This document shows, piece after piece, positions 39,901-50,903 of a stretch of 64,000 bases of DNA (position 1 is its first letter; each line of letters begins with the position of its first letter). The notes below the pieces were generated by a model. The model ran no database searches. It was not told the DNA's origin and saw nothing but the letters and a program-made list of their open reading frames with translations. Origin of the DNA: Syngnathus acus (Eukaryota; Chordata; Actinopteri; Syngnathiformes; Syngnathidae). The DNA lies in the NCBI RefSeq assembly GCF_901709675.1, contig NC_051107.1:6202001-6266000 (forward strand), given 5' to 3'. A program made the translations under genes and the position numbers.

Positions 39901-42508
39901 AGTGGAGCTAGGATCCCTCCTCGTTGCGTCCGACGCTTGATTTGAGAGCGAAGGAGCCAAAACACTCGGGCGTGAGCCGCCGAGCGTGACAGACAGAAGA
40001 AAGGAGGAAAAAAAAAAACAGCACTCGCCCCAATTTGTCTCCTGGGCGACAATGCGGCCCACCGCACGACGTTTAAACCCCCCCGCCCCCCAAAAACTCA
40101 TTAATCTCTAATAATGACTTCTTTCTGTCTTCCCACCGTAGCCTGCGAGTCTTATCAGTAATGGCTTTTCAATCTATGGCAAAGAAAATGTCTCCAAGAA
40201 AAGAAAGGAGAGAGGATCGGACATCTGTTACTTTTCCGTTTGTGCACCTCAACTTTAAGTGAGGTGCAGAGAAAAGCAAATTAGTTGGTTGAAATAATGG
40301 CAGAAACCAGCCACACAAAAGCGTACGTCTTAGCTTGTGAAATATTTGCACGTGATGGAGATGTGACCGTGTTGTGGCTGCCCCCCCCTCGCCTCCCAGA
40401 TGAGCATGAATGTGTTCTGAAATGGCCTCCTCTGTCCGTCAGACGAGCGGTCGTGCTCTTTGCTCGCCATTCCCAGCGGGCGGCCATGCAAATAAAAGCC
40501 CACCTGACAACACAGCTGGGACCATCTGGGATCGAGATGTACTTGGAGCAACAAAAACAACACCGGGGGGGGGGGGGGAGCGACGCAAATAGTTGGGAGT
40601 GTGGCCCAGATCGTTCGAAGAATTATTTGTTACATATTAATTGAATTGTATTTTTTGACCGTACTAGCTAGCTTTGCCTCGTTAATACGTTTGCCGTGTT
40701 CAAGGTCGTCACTCAGTGAACTATCGAGCGGGCACTTATCAATACGGGCTGATTTGGTTTTCAGCGCCATCCATCAAAATGTCAGCCGCCATCGCCACGC
40801 GTCACCTCGCCGAGGCGGAGCGCCGCTACTCGCGCGGCGATTCCAAACAATCAACCACTTTTTATGACTCCTTCGCACCCCCGCCCGGCGTGTCGCTCGG
40901 AGTCGATGCCAACGCGAGCTGACCGTCGATGAGACGCGACCTTCCGGCAGAGGCGGAAAGGAACGCCGGAAAAACAATTAGCACGGAAAAGAAAGCAGAC
41001 CGTGTTGCTCCAATTGTCACTTTTCTGCGAGACCACAAAAAAAAAAAACTACTGATGTCAGCGAGAAGCTCTTAACAGGCAGGAGATTGGGTAACCTCCC
41101 TCTTGTGTCTTTTAAGCGGCCTCCACTCACGTCGACACTGCGCTACTCGGCTCGTTTATCAAACAAATGATGCGCGGTGCACTGCGCTGTGCTTTTATCA
41201 CTCCCTGTAGGAACACACAAACACACACACGGTAGGCTGCGTCTCTTACTGGCCGTCTCACCCGCACGGGCGATTAAGTGAGCGAGGCAGGCCCCTTTGG
41301 GTGTGAGGCCGGCAGCCGAAAAGCCAGGCGAGACGGCGGCCTTGCCTTGGGCGCCTCAAGTGGAACACGCTTGCCAGTTTGTTCCTGCACCGGCACGACA
41401 CGCAGCAGAGGCTCCAACATGCGAGATCTGCTGCTTATCACAATATTGAACAGCTGATTGGACTTATTGATGAGGACTGAGTGACCTACATAGAGCAACA
41501 AAGGCTATTTGGAAAATTCCACCCTTGAAGCCTAAACAACATCAACACTATTAGGGAAACTGCTCCGATACGACGCTCCCGATACCAAAAGTGATGCTAC
41601 ACAAAAAACAGAAAAAAAATCGGTCATCTGCCATTTTAGGCTCAGTTAGTTCCTGTTTTGAGGGATTTTAAGAATTTCATTATTATTGCGATGAGAACTA
41701 CGAAGGCCAATTTGGAACAAGTTGAAAAAGTGTGAGTGGCTTTCCCGTGCAATGAAGCATTCAACTCTGAACGCACCATTAAATCACGACACCTTGTTTG
41801 GCGCGTTATGAAAGCCACAGCGAACATTCCATCAACGGCGCGAGGCAACATTTCAATGTTCACGTCCAATGTGATTCCGGCTATTTGGACCTTATGATTT
41901 GCGTGTCGTGACTTCTTTTCATGCGCCCGTGAAAAAGGAAGGAGGAAAAAGGAGGAAGAAAAGGGAGGAGGTGGAGGCGGCCTGCAGTGTCTGCAGATTG
42001 CAGGGCGGCAGATAAGAGCGACGTTTTATCGCTTCTTTTCAAGAGGCGGCACGGCCACGAGCTCCTCCGGCGAACAAGAAGAAACCCTCGTCGAAACAAA
42101 AAAAACTTGGGGGGGAATAAATAAAGATGACAGCTTTAGTGAGAGTTAGCCTCGTGAAATTTTCATAAGACTAACGCAGCAGCCTGGCTCCGATGAGCAT
42201 CTCGTTAACTGCGAGGAGCTAACAAAACTCTCGACTTGAATGAAGACACACATGATGCATTTGTTCTGAAATTGCTCACATTAGTTTGAAAACAAAAAGA
42301 GACTTTTCCTTCATTTTAAACATTTGACGATTCAATGTTTCTACATTGAGACGCCGCACAAAGAAGGTAGCATGTGTCGTTAGCGTGCTAGCATCTCTCC
42401 TCTCGAAAAATAAATCTGCTTCTTGTGTTTTTGGAGATCTGGATGGGAATGAAAAGGGAGGAAGGAAAGGGGAGGAAAAAAGAGGGGAAATGATCCTGAG
42501 TGCGGCAG

Positions 42509-42510
<2 letters not shown>

Positions 42511-42546
<36 letters not shown>
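42511..42546. repeat. (GT)18 microsatellite
   Basis: Longest uninterrupted dinucleotide run in the window. Confidence 0.97.
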
Positions 42547-42549
<3 letters not shown>

Positions 42550-43107
42550 GGGAAGAAGAGAAAATGGATCTTTTTTTTTCATAATTATTTGGAATGCAAG
42601 ACTTCTAAGATTTCAGATTTATTATCAGTATTCTATTTGTTTCACATTTGTCGCGCATTTGTATCAATCACCAATTTGTATTAACTGAATTGGACTTTTC
42701 GCACCACAGTGCCAACCGGTGGTCTTGAAAGGTTACTGCAACATTTTGCCTCCATCTAAAATGGCAATCAATGTGAAAAATATGACTCCTCAGTAAACGA
42801 GCGTGTCCTTCGCAACCCCGTCGCGTGACTTGGATTTGAAAGATGGAAAACAAAAACGGGAGTCGAGGAGGCCGTGCGAGAGGGTGTCCCACTGCGGGTG
42901 TCGATTAAAATCACATCGCCGCACATTCAATATTCAGCCGAGTGTGAATTATCTATTAAACATGACCGAGGCACAATGTGTCACCGTGACGAGCAAGACG
43001 CTTACTCTGCGCTTTTTTTCTTCCTCTTTGCATATTTGCATCAGTGCAGATAAGGACGCTCGTTTTATTGCGATTTGGTAGCCCTCTATTAGGTGAAACT
43101 GACAACT

Positions 43108-43470
43108 GAAGCAGACATGACGAGTCGATAGATACTCGTACTGTAGCATGCGGTCGCTCTCCAAAGGGTGCACACACAAGGCCTGGAAATGAATTGAGCA
43201 AAAGTCACGAGCAGACATTACGAGTCGATGGAATCCATCTATTCCATGAAAGTCAAAAGTAGCCATTACAAGTCCACCAACTAATCTGTCCATCCCAAAA
43301 GCAGACATGACAAGATGCTCGAAATCTCTCAAGTGAAACACAATGGTTGGAAGTGGACCAGGACGGGCGGGCCTTGAGACTCAAGCAGTCATTACCGATC
43401 GATGACAATCAATCTCTGAAAATGGCTCCCTCGATCTGGTGAAACTCACCCACAGACATTACAAGCGGAC
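43108..43470. repeat. Degenerate repeat of a GCAGACATTACGAGTCGATG-like word
   Basis: Related words occur near 43111, 43211, 43262, 43300, 43384 and 43453 at 40-100 bp spacing. The core is CATKACRAG followed by TCGATG or a decayed form. It may be an old tandem repeat. Confidence 0.4.
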
Positions 43471-44148
43471 ATTACCTTCCTTTCGATCCGCGGCCGGCCC
43501 TCGTTTACAGCGTGTACCTAATCAAGTAGCTCCTTGCATTATATTCACCTCTTCATCAATCAAATATTTAATGAAGAAGGGCGGATCTCGCCACATTATG
43601 CGCCGGCCGATCAATATGCAACACATGACCACACACTCTTTAATACGCAATGTGGAACGATCTATATGTATCACATTCCATGCGCTCTTGAAGGCACAAG
43701 CAGCTTTAAATGAGCGCTTTCATTATGAAAGCGCCATCAGCAGAATGAACAACATGAAAGACATTCTCATCAACAGGAAAGCAAGCGCTTGTTTCATCAC
43801 GCCGCTGTGTGTAAACATCACCATTTTGTACCGAGCGCTTTTCACACTAATAGACGATTGACATTTTGCCACATATTTGCAAATGGACTTTTGTAGAACA
43901 AGCCTGCATTTCAAAGACTAATTCGGGTTTTTAGCGAGTCTTCCGAGAGCCTTTCGTGCACGTGCCTGTCGTAGTAAACTTATACTGATATTGATAAGCT
44001 TGAATGTCGTTTTTTTGTCTATTTCATTATACCGAGTAAATTGATGTTTTAATTTTGTATTTGTTGGCTTGTCGTTGATGGTGTTGTTATACCGAATGTG
44101 TTTGAATAAAAGGTTGATAAAAAAACCGTAATGCCGACATTTGTTATT

Positions 44149-45562
44149 TTGGGGGACACCAACTCATGTAACAACGTAAAACACACATATAAACATATTG
44201 TCATATGAAGCAGTTAACCAAATGTCTGAAAAAAGGACGAATCACTTTAGGAAGTGATTCGTTCACTCTCGTTCACTGAAAAGATTCGTTCTTTTGAACG
44301 AATCCTACACTCACCAGCCATCACTAGTTGGTTGCTCATCAAGTCCATTGGCTCGTACTGTGCAGCAGGTAGACGCTGGCGTCCTCCAAGACGGCTCCTT
44401 CTTCTCCCTAAACTACGCAAACAAACGCACACGCACACTTCGACGACTTAAGAGGAACTGTTTTTAATATAAGTCCTCGAGTTGGTTTGTTGCTCGCTAT
44501 AGCTATCGTAGAACAAGATCAACAAAGGTGGCTTAGCTGCATGTTGTTTTGTGTGTTTTCCACGCAAAAGTCCAAACTGCAAGAGTGGAAGTTCCACGTT
44601 GGCTGCCGGTCGTCTACCTGTACGTCTCGACGCTAACATATTTTCCAAAAGTGCTGCGTTTCCTTCTTTTTTTTTTTTGCAATGTAGTATTACGCTTTTG
44701 GTGACTAGAATAAGGTCAACAAGTGTAGTGAGACGTAATATTACATTGTAAAGCTAATTTAATATGTGCTTTGAGTTATTCGACGGTTGCACAGGTGAAT
44801 TAGGTAGTGGGAAACAACTTGTTAGTTGTGGTCATAGAAATTAGTGGAGTGGGTGCAGTACATCATGTTTCCCGCAGAGGGCGCGCATCCCGTACAGTTG
44901 AGGATTCTATTACTGTTTTGGTCCTTCAAATCATGGTCAAAACTGTTTTATTGCTGACGTCATGTGGTTTACCTACTAACTGACCCCTTGAAACAGCCAA
45001 AGAAATAATTTAACAAACAAATATAATGAAGTAAAAAGTTTAGGTCCGCCCTTACATCAAGCCACGGGGAGATTATGCTTCTCTTTGGGTAATCTTTATT
45101 TTATAACACTTAAAATAACGTGTATGCATATATACGCCTAAATATTGCTATCCAATATATCTACTGCAATTTCACATTGGATTGCTGGTTTGAAATTTCC
45201 TTTTAATATTATTATTTTTAATAAATATTTATGTTAAAACTTGTCTGCTGTTTTATTCCTTGTTTTTATATTCGCCAATTAAAACATAAAAAACAGACAT
45301 TTGGTTAACTGCTTTATGTGACAATATGTGTATGTATATCTACTGCAATTTCACATTAGATTGCTGGTTTGAAATGTACTTTTATTATTATTATTATTTT
45401 AATAAACATTAAAAACCTGTTAAAACTTGTCTGGTGTTTTATTCCTTTTTATTTTTTTTGGGCATGAAAACAAAAACTTGACATTTGGTTAACTGCTTTA
45501 TATGACAATATGCATATGTGTTTTACATTGTGTAATGTGTGTTGGTGTCCCCCAAAATAAAG
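44149..45562. mobile_element. Element bounded by inverted repeats of about 80 bp
   Basis: The left end (TTTTGGGGGACACCAA at about 44149, running to CAGTTAACCAAATGTCTG at 44227) is the reverse complement, with some mismatches, of 45480-45562 (ACATTTGGTTAACTGC to GGTGTCCCCCAAAATA). No coding frame is inside, so it reads as a non-autonomous DNA transposon. Two direct copies of an AT-rich segment (about 45157-45300 and 45337-45480) lie in its right part. Confidence 0.6.
44239..44305. repeat. GAACGAATC-type repeat, copy 1
   Basis: Begins with the palindrome AATCACTTTAGGAAGTGATT, then repeated ATTCGTTC/GTTCACT words. A near-identical copy is at 48238-48300, and related GAACGAATC words lie at 47995-48140 and 48410-48490. 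The family brackets the repeat block. Confidence 0.6.
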
Positions 45563-45626
45563 AGCAAGTAGTCAAATACACATTCTTGACGCGTACAAAA
45601 AATGCATAAAGTTATTAGGTACAGCT

Positions 45627-45886
45627 GAAAATGGTGGTGTACCTAATGTAGTGTCCGTGTGACGTCAAAGATCAACCAGCCAATCAGGAGGTGGGGGTGA
45701 GGGCGGGTGTGGCACTTTTCACTTTCAGTTCAGCTTTGGCCATGATTTTTCCCTAATGAACTGGCCTGTTTTTAGGTACGCTTGAAAATGGCGTTGTACC
45801 TAATGGAGTGTCTGTGTGACGTCACAGATCAAACACCCAATCAGAAAGTGGGGGTGAGGGCGGGTGTGGCACTTTTCACTTAAACC
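45627..45886. repeat. Two direct copies, period 156 bp
   Basis: GTGTACCTAATG, GTGTGACGTCA, CCAATCAG and GGGCGGGTGTGGCACTTTTC recur in order, with GTGTGACGTCA at about 45656 and 45812. The segment GAAAATGG..GTACCTAATG is the reverse complement of the junction segment found in each unit of the following array. Confidence 0.75.
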
Positions 45887-47140
45887 AGGGGTGCCGACCT
45901 CCAGTCCTCGAAGGGCCGCGTTCCAACATGTTTTCCAAGTGACCCTCGTTAAGCGCACCTGCGTGAAAACTTTTAGCCCCTTTCACGCTCTGCAGGAGCT
46001 AAAACTTTTCACGCAGGTGCGCTTAACGAGGGAATCACAGGGACACTCCATTAGGTACACCGCCATTTTCAAGTGTACCTAATAACAGGCCACTTTATTA
46101 GGGAAATATCATGGTCAAAGGTCACAGGTGTCAAGCTCTAGTCCTCGGGGCCCCGTTCCAACATGTTTTCCAAGTGACCCTCGTTAAGCGCACCTGCGTG
46201 AAAAGTTTTAGCTCCTTTCACGTTCTGCAGGAGCTAAAACTTTTCACGCAGGTGCACTTAACGAGGGAATCACACAGACACTCCATTAGGTACACCGCCA
46301 TTTTCAAGTGTACCTAATAACAAGCCACTTTATTAGGCAAATATCATGGTCAAAGGTCACAGGAGTCAAGCTCTAGTCCTCGGGCCGCGTTCCAACATGT
46401 TTTCCAAGTGACCCTCGTTAAGCGCACCTGCGTGAAAAGTTTTAGCCCCTTTCACGCACTGCAGGAGCTAAAACTTTTCACGCAGGTGCGCTTAACGAGG
46501 GAATCACACGGACACTCCATTAGGTACACCGCCATTTTCAAGTGTACCTAATAACAGGCCACTTTATTAGGCAAATATCATGGTCAAAGGTCACAGGAGT
46601 CAAGCTCTAGTCCTCGGGGCCGCGTTCCAACATGTTTTCCAAGTGACCCTCGTTAAGCGCACCTGCGTGAAAAGTTTTAGCCCCTTTCACGCTCTGCAGG
46701 AGCTAAAACTTTTCACGCAGGTGCGCTTAACGAGGGAATCACACGGACACTTCATTAGGTACAGCGCCATTTTCAAGTGTACCTAATAACAGGCCACTTT
46801 ATTAGGCAAATATCATGGTCAAAGGTCACAGGAGTCAAGCTCTAGTCCTCGGGGCCGCGTTCCAACATGTTTTCCAAGTGACCCTCGTTAAGCGCACCTG
46901 CGTGAAAAGTTTTAGCCCCTTTCACGCTCTGCAGGAGCTAAAACTTTTCACGCAGGTGCGCTTAACGAGGGAATCACACGGACACTTCATTAGGTACAGC
47001 GCCATTTTCAAGTGTACCTAATAACAGGCCACTTTATTAGGGAAATATGGTCAAAGGTCCCAGGTGTCAAGCTCTAGTCCTCGGGGCCGCGTTCCAATAT
47101 GTTTTCCAAGTGACCCTCGTTAAACACACACAACCGATTC
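45887..47140. repeat. Tandem array, 235-bp unit, 5 copies plus a partial sixth, each with a 35-bp hairpin
   Basis: TTCCAACATG marks the units at 45921, 46156, 46390, 46625, 46860 and (altered) 47092, giving periods of 232-235 bp. Each full unit contains an inverted repeat. In copy 4, arms 46647-46681 and 46702-46736 are perfectly complementary around a 20-nt loop; copies 1 and 2 have one mismatch. Units are joined by CATTTTCAAGTGTACCTAAT and CACTTTATTAGG words like those in fish DNA transposon ends. The repeated 68-72-codon frames are a by-product of the array, not genes. Confidence 0.92.
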
Positions 47141-47221
47141 TAAAGATTCAGTTCACTTGAGAACTGGAATGCACATCACTAGTACAAAAGAGTGCAGACG
47201 AACGCTGGGTCTCAAGTCGAA

Positions 47222-47277
47222 GTGGCCGACTGGTTAATGTCACGGGCTCTTACTTGTTGAGAACTTGGTTCGATCCC
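47222..47277 (+). repeat. tRNA-derived fragment (SINE head or tRNA pseudogene)
   Basis: A box-A-like TGGCCGACTGG is followed about 34 nt later by a perfect box B, GGTTCGATCCC (47267-47277). The order and GTGGCCGACTGGTTAA wording resemble a serine/leucine-type tRNA. Acceptor-stem pairing is not visible, so a functional tRNA is unlikely. Confidence 0.45.
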
Positions 47278-47370
47278 AGATGTGAGAATGTGCTTTTGTT
47301 GTGCAATTTACCCTGTATTTATTTATTTATTTTTTACCTCGTGTTGTGTACCTATTGAAGTGTCCATAAA

Positions 47371-47602
47371 CCTACACATATTGTCATATAAAGCAGTTAA
47401 CCAAATGTCTGACTCTTGTTTTAATTGGCGAATATAAAAACAAGGAATAAAACACCAGACAAGTTTTAACATAAATGTTTATTAAAAATATTAAAAGTAC
47501 ATTTCGAACCAACAATCCAGTGTAAAATTGCAGTACATATTGGATAACAATATTTAGGCGTATATATGCATACACGTTATTTACAAACTACTATAAGTGT
47601 TA
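47371..47602. repeat. Inverted copy of 45100-45335
   Basis: The run from ATATTGTCATATAAAGCAG through GGCGAATATAAAAACAAGG to GCGTATATATGCATACACG is the reverse complement of the segment at about 45100-45335. The match resumes after the SINE with ACCCAAAGAGAAGCATAATC at about 47770 (partner at about 45072). The two arms enclose the tandem array. Confidence 0.8.
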
Positions 47603-47603
47603 T

Positions 47604-47755
47604 ACCTAGTGGTAGAGTGTACGCCCTGAGACTGGAAGGTTGTGGGTTCAAACCCCGGCCGGGTCATACCAGAGACTCTAAAAATGGTACCCATTTCTTC
47701 CCTGCTTGGCACTCAGGGCTCCGCGGCTGCTCACGATCAATGGAACTTTAACGTA
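47604..47755 (+). mobile_element. tRNA-derived SINE
   Basis: Box A (TAGTGGTAGAGTG, 47607-47619) and box B (GGTTCAAACCC, 47645-47655) are at normal spacing, followed by a body with GGTCATACCAGAGACT, ATGGTACCCATTTC and CTGCTTGGCACTCAG. From memory this body is shared by a tRNA-SINE family common in percomorph fish. It interrupts the right arm of the large inverted repeat, so it inserted later. Confidence 0.7.
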
Positions 47756-47964
47756 TAAAATCAAGACGACCCAAAGAGAAGCATAATCTCCCCATTTTTG
47801 CACAATGGCGCATCGTTTCATGCAATAAAGTTAGCCGTTAGCTTGGAGAAAACGTGCATAAAAGAAGTGGTGTTTCAGTGAGTGGTTCTTTCTTTCCGTA
47901 AATTTACATAGTTCACGCCAGGAGGGAGACGCAACACATTCACTGACTGATCCGTTGATGCACG

Positions 47965-47983
47965 GGAAGGAAGGAAGGAAGGA
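47965..47983. repeat. (GGAA)n microsatellite
   Basis: Short GGAA tetranucleotide run. Confidence 0.8.
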
Positions 47984-48237
47984 AAGCAGGCAGTTGACCC
48001 ATTGCCTCGTTCGCGAACGGGAAAGTCACGATTCGTTCCCTCACTGATCCGTTCTCGCGATGAACTGGAAATGCGAATCACTCACAGATTCGTTCGTTGG
48101 TGAACGGGAAATGCAATTCACAACTCGTTCGTGAACGGGAAGTGTCGTCATTTTCTTCTTCGTTTTGTTTTACGGCGAGATGGCACCAGCTTCAATGGGC
48201 ATTACCGACACCTACTGGTTGAAGTCATATGAACTGA

Positions 48238-48300
48238 AAATCACTTTCGGAAGTGATTCGTTCACTTTCGTTCACTGAAAAGATTCGTTCTTTTGAACCC
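48238..48300. repeat. GAACGAATC-type repeat, copy 2
   Basis: Near-identical to 44239-44305, starting with AATCACTTTCGGAAGTGATT. It marks the far side of the nested block. Confidence 0.6.
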
Positions 48301-48701
48301 ATCGTGGGTCGTTGTATTGTTTAATGTGTATGGGTCGTTTCCACTGGATGTAAAATTAAAAAAAAAAAAAAAAAAAAAAGCTGTATCAGTATGTGTGCGT
48401 GTGGGGGGGATTCATTGAACGATTTGTTTGAACGAATCTTCTGAGTAAACTGATTCTAAAGATTCGGTTCACCTAAAAGAACTGGAATGCACACCACTCG
48501 CAGGCAGGCCTACTCGAAAGTTAGTGGCCAAGAAACCGGATATGGCTTTTCGTCATTCCTCCCTTCTGGCGGGGAAGCTTCAAAAATCAAATTGACAACA
48601 AAAGGGCAAAAAGGATTATTCTAAGGCCGTCTGGGTGCATTGAAGACTTGAGTCGACACATGCAATCTCAATCGAGCTTGCTTTTGCTTTCGTTTCGTCA
48701 A

Positions 48702-50466
48702 ATGGACCGACCGGCGAGGTTTGTCAACACTTCGTGCGCCAGTTGTGCAGCGCTTACTTTGCCTGCCACTCAAACGTCTTTGACTTTTTCTTGCTTGCAG
48801 GAAGACCAAGAACGTCAATTACTTCGAGTCGATGGACGTTGACTACGACGGTGGGCCAAATAGTGACAATATGACGTAACGTAGACGCGTGTTGTATGTA
48901 TCCGACACATACGAACGGACAAGCCGGACACTAGATTAACTGCACACAGATTAAGCTACAAAAAAAAAAAAGCGTTAACAATAACACAAATCATGAAAAT
49001 GATTGTAAAATGTGTTAAATTTTGTGAACATCAATAGTCAATGCAGTACAATATTGATTTGAATTGTTGGCACCCGTGATTTTGGTTCCCTCGTGTGGAC
49101 AAAATGAGTAATGCAGTTCTTTCTTGGTTTTTGAGCCATGGCACAAATTTCACATCAACAGCAGCAGCAAAAAACTGTGCAATTAAACTTTACTCTTTAA
49201 ATGTCAGACGAAGACTTTGTAAGCGTGAAACCCCCACCCGGCAAGAAGCTCAAACAACAGGAGCACCACAACACATCAAGCCAAAAGGCCACCCAGGAGA
49301 TCCACAAAAGCAGGTAAAGCAGGAGACAAAATGGACACCAAGTACAAACCTTGTAGTTGCATGACTCTAAAAATGTCTTCCAGAAAAGCTCCAGACGAAA
49401 AGCTGCTGTCTCGGGATCTGGAGGCGGCAATTACGCTGTCTTTGCTAAATAGCAGCAACACGGAAGGGAGGACAGAAGTGCCTCCTGCTGGTCAAGGTGG
49501 GATCCAATGTGTGACTGAAAATCATAAAAACAACTCCAAACAAACGTCATTGTGATCTACAGCTGATGAGAACACAGACCCCGCTACCCTGCACCGATCC
49601 AACTGCAGTGTGGACACGTCACTTTTGGGTAAATTCACCTTTTGTTTTTTTTTAAAACAAAGTCGCTCAATTCAGTTTTTCTTTAGGTTTGGATGAAATC
49701 TCCAAAGAGAAGCAAAGGAGATGCCCACAGGATGATGACAACGACTATGAGCCCAAACTGACGGCAGGTAGCTCCCCTCCCCTCCTCCATTGCGCATTTA
49801 TTTGTCTTAACGCAACTGCCGTTTCAGATTCGGCGAGTGAGGAGGACCTCAGTGAGGACGAGGAGTTCACGGTGAAGAGCAAGCGCCAGAAAAAGGAACA
49901 GCGTGACCAGCGCAAGCCTCACAAGCGTCCCGACGGCGAAAGACGGCTGCCGAAGCTGAACGCGCAACCCAGAACAGGTTCAACTAACTTTCAATTTACA
50001 ACAGCAAAACCTGTGAATAATTGATACCACTAAAATTGCCTCGGCAGTAAACGATGAAAGGTGGTGACGTAGTTCCTTCACATTAAGATGGCAAACAAGG
50101 GTGGCAAGAAAACGACTTTAATTGTCGTCTTACTTTAACATAGTTCCATGTCTTTTCAGCATGCGCAGCACCCACGCCGAGAAGCCCCCCGATGCTGAAA
50201 CCCGCCGTGTCCAAACCGCCAGTCTCAGTCGGTCCGACGGGAGCCAGGATTCCTAAATGGAACCCACCAGGTTATTAAAATTGGTCCAAGCATACGGAAG
50301 AAAAAAAGAAGTTCTGAATTTTCTGCCTCACCTTGCAGGTCAAATTGGAAAAAGTCTTCCTTCATCCCAGAGTCCCACCGCAAGGTCTCCCGGTCAGGGT
50401 CTTCGCCTGGGACTGTCCCGACGTGTCCGAGTCAAGCCGCTGCACCCCAGCAGCGCCACCACCTGA
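48702..50466 (+). CDS. rad51ap1: RAD51-associated protein 1
   Basis: Nine exons: 48702-48718, 48801-48850, 49208-49313, 49384-49496, 49563-49628, 49687-49767, 49828-49977, 50160-50270 and 50339-50466. The sum is 822 nt, or 273 aa (human about 335-352). The protein is nuclear, binds DNA and stimulates RAD51 in homologous recombination. The conserved N-terminal block (KTKNVNYFESMD), the DEKLLSRDLEAAITLS segment, SNCSV, an acidic Glu/Asp-Ser stretch followed by a Lys/Arg-rich region, IPKWNPP, and the signature C-terminus GLRLGLSRRVRVKPLHP are all present. The C-terminal motif is the RAD51-binding part in the family. All donors and acceptors are GT-AG. The small size comes from shorter linkers; no domain is missing. 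It is tail to tail with ada2. Confidence 0.93.
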
Positions 50467-50547
50467 CCACAGAGGGAATAAGTTTAAGCTCTAAAACGCA
50501 TGTAAATATTCGTTTGAAATCAACAAAATTGTTTTCTCTTTTTTGAA

Positions 50548-50553
50548 AATAAA
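50548..50553 (+). terminator. rad51ap1: rad51ap1 polyadenylation signal
   Basis: AATAAA 82 bp after the stop codon, on the same strand. Confidence 0.65.
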
Positions 50554-50775
50554 AGTCAAAGATAAGTTACTTGGTCAGTGTATTTTTACCAGTTCAAAGT
50601 GTTCTCAAACGTAAAAAAATAAATACCATTTAAGGATGAACAAGTGCTAGAAACCTTCCATTGATCAACTATTAAAATTGCATTTGAAGTTGTGGCAGCT
50701 GGCGCCTTCTGGTGGTCACTAATGATATCATTCTCAATTGTTGAGGTCCAATCAGCCAGTCAACGTGGTGTCCTT

Positions 50776-50781
50776 TTTATT
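50776..50781 (-). terminator. ada2: Candidate ada2 polyadenylation signal
   Basis: TTTATT on plus (AATAAA on minus) about 125 bp beyond the ada2 stop. Only about 220 bp separate it from the rad51ap1 signal. Confidence 0.45.
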
Positions 50782-50903
50782 TGTTTTATGTCTTGCTGGT
50801 GGTTACACGATGGGTAAAAAAAGTGGCAGAGTTCATCACTCGGGCAAAAGTGTGGTGCTGACAATAAAGTCCATCAAGTGGTCAAAAAGGTTCCACTGGG
50901 GTC

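Larger units (their letters stand above)
33941..44140. other. Non-coding DNA upstream of the ptn start codon
   Basis: It should include ptn 5' UTR intron(s) and promoter; I could not place the first exon. No conserved protein frame was found. It contains a CCGG tandem at about 37066-37083, a (GT)18 microsatellite (42511-42546), several homopolymers, and a loose series of GCAGACATTAC-like words at 43100-43470. Confidence 0.5.

Noticed and set aside
46111-47021. Four near-identical 68-aa open frames as a gene family
   Set aside because: They are the same frame carried by each unit of the tandem hairpin array, and the sequence spans both arms of the inverted repeat.
47222-47277. Functional tRNA gene
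   Set aside because: Internal promoter boxes are good, but the acceptor stem and a proper cloverleaf are not visible.
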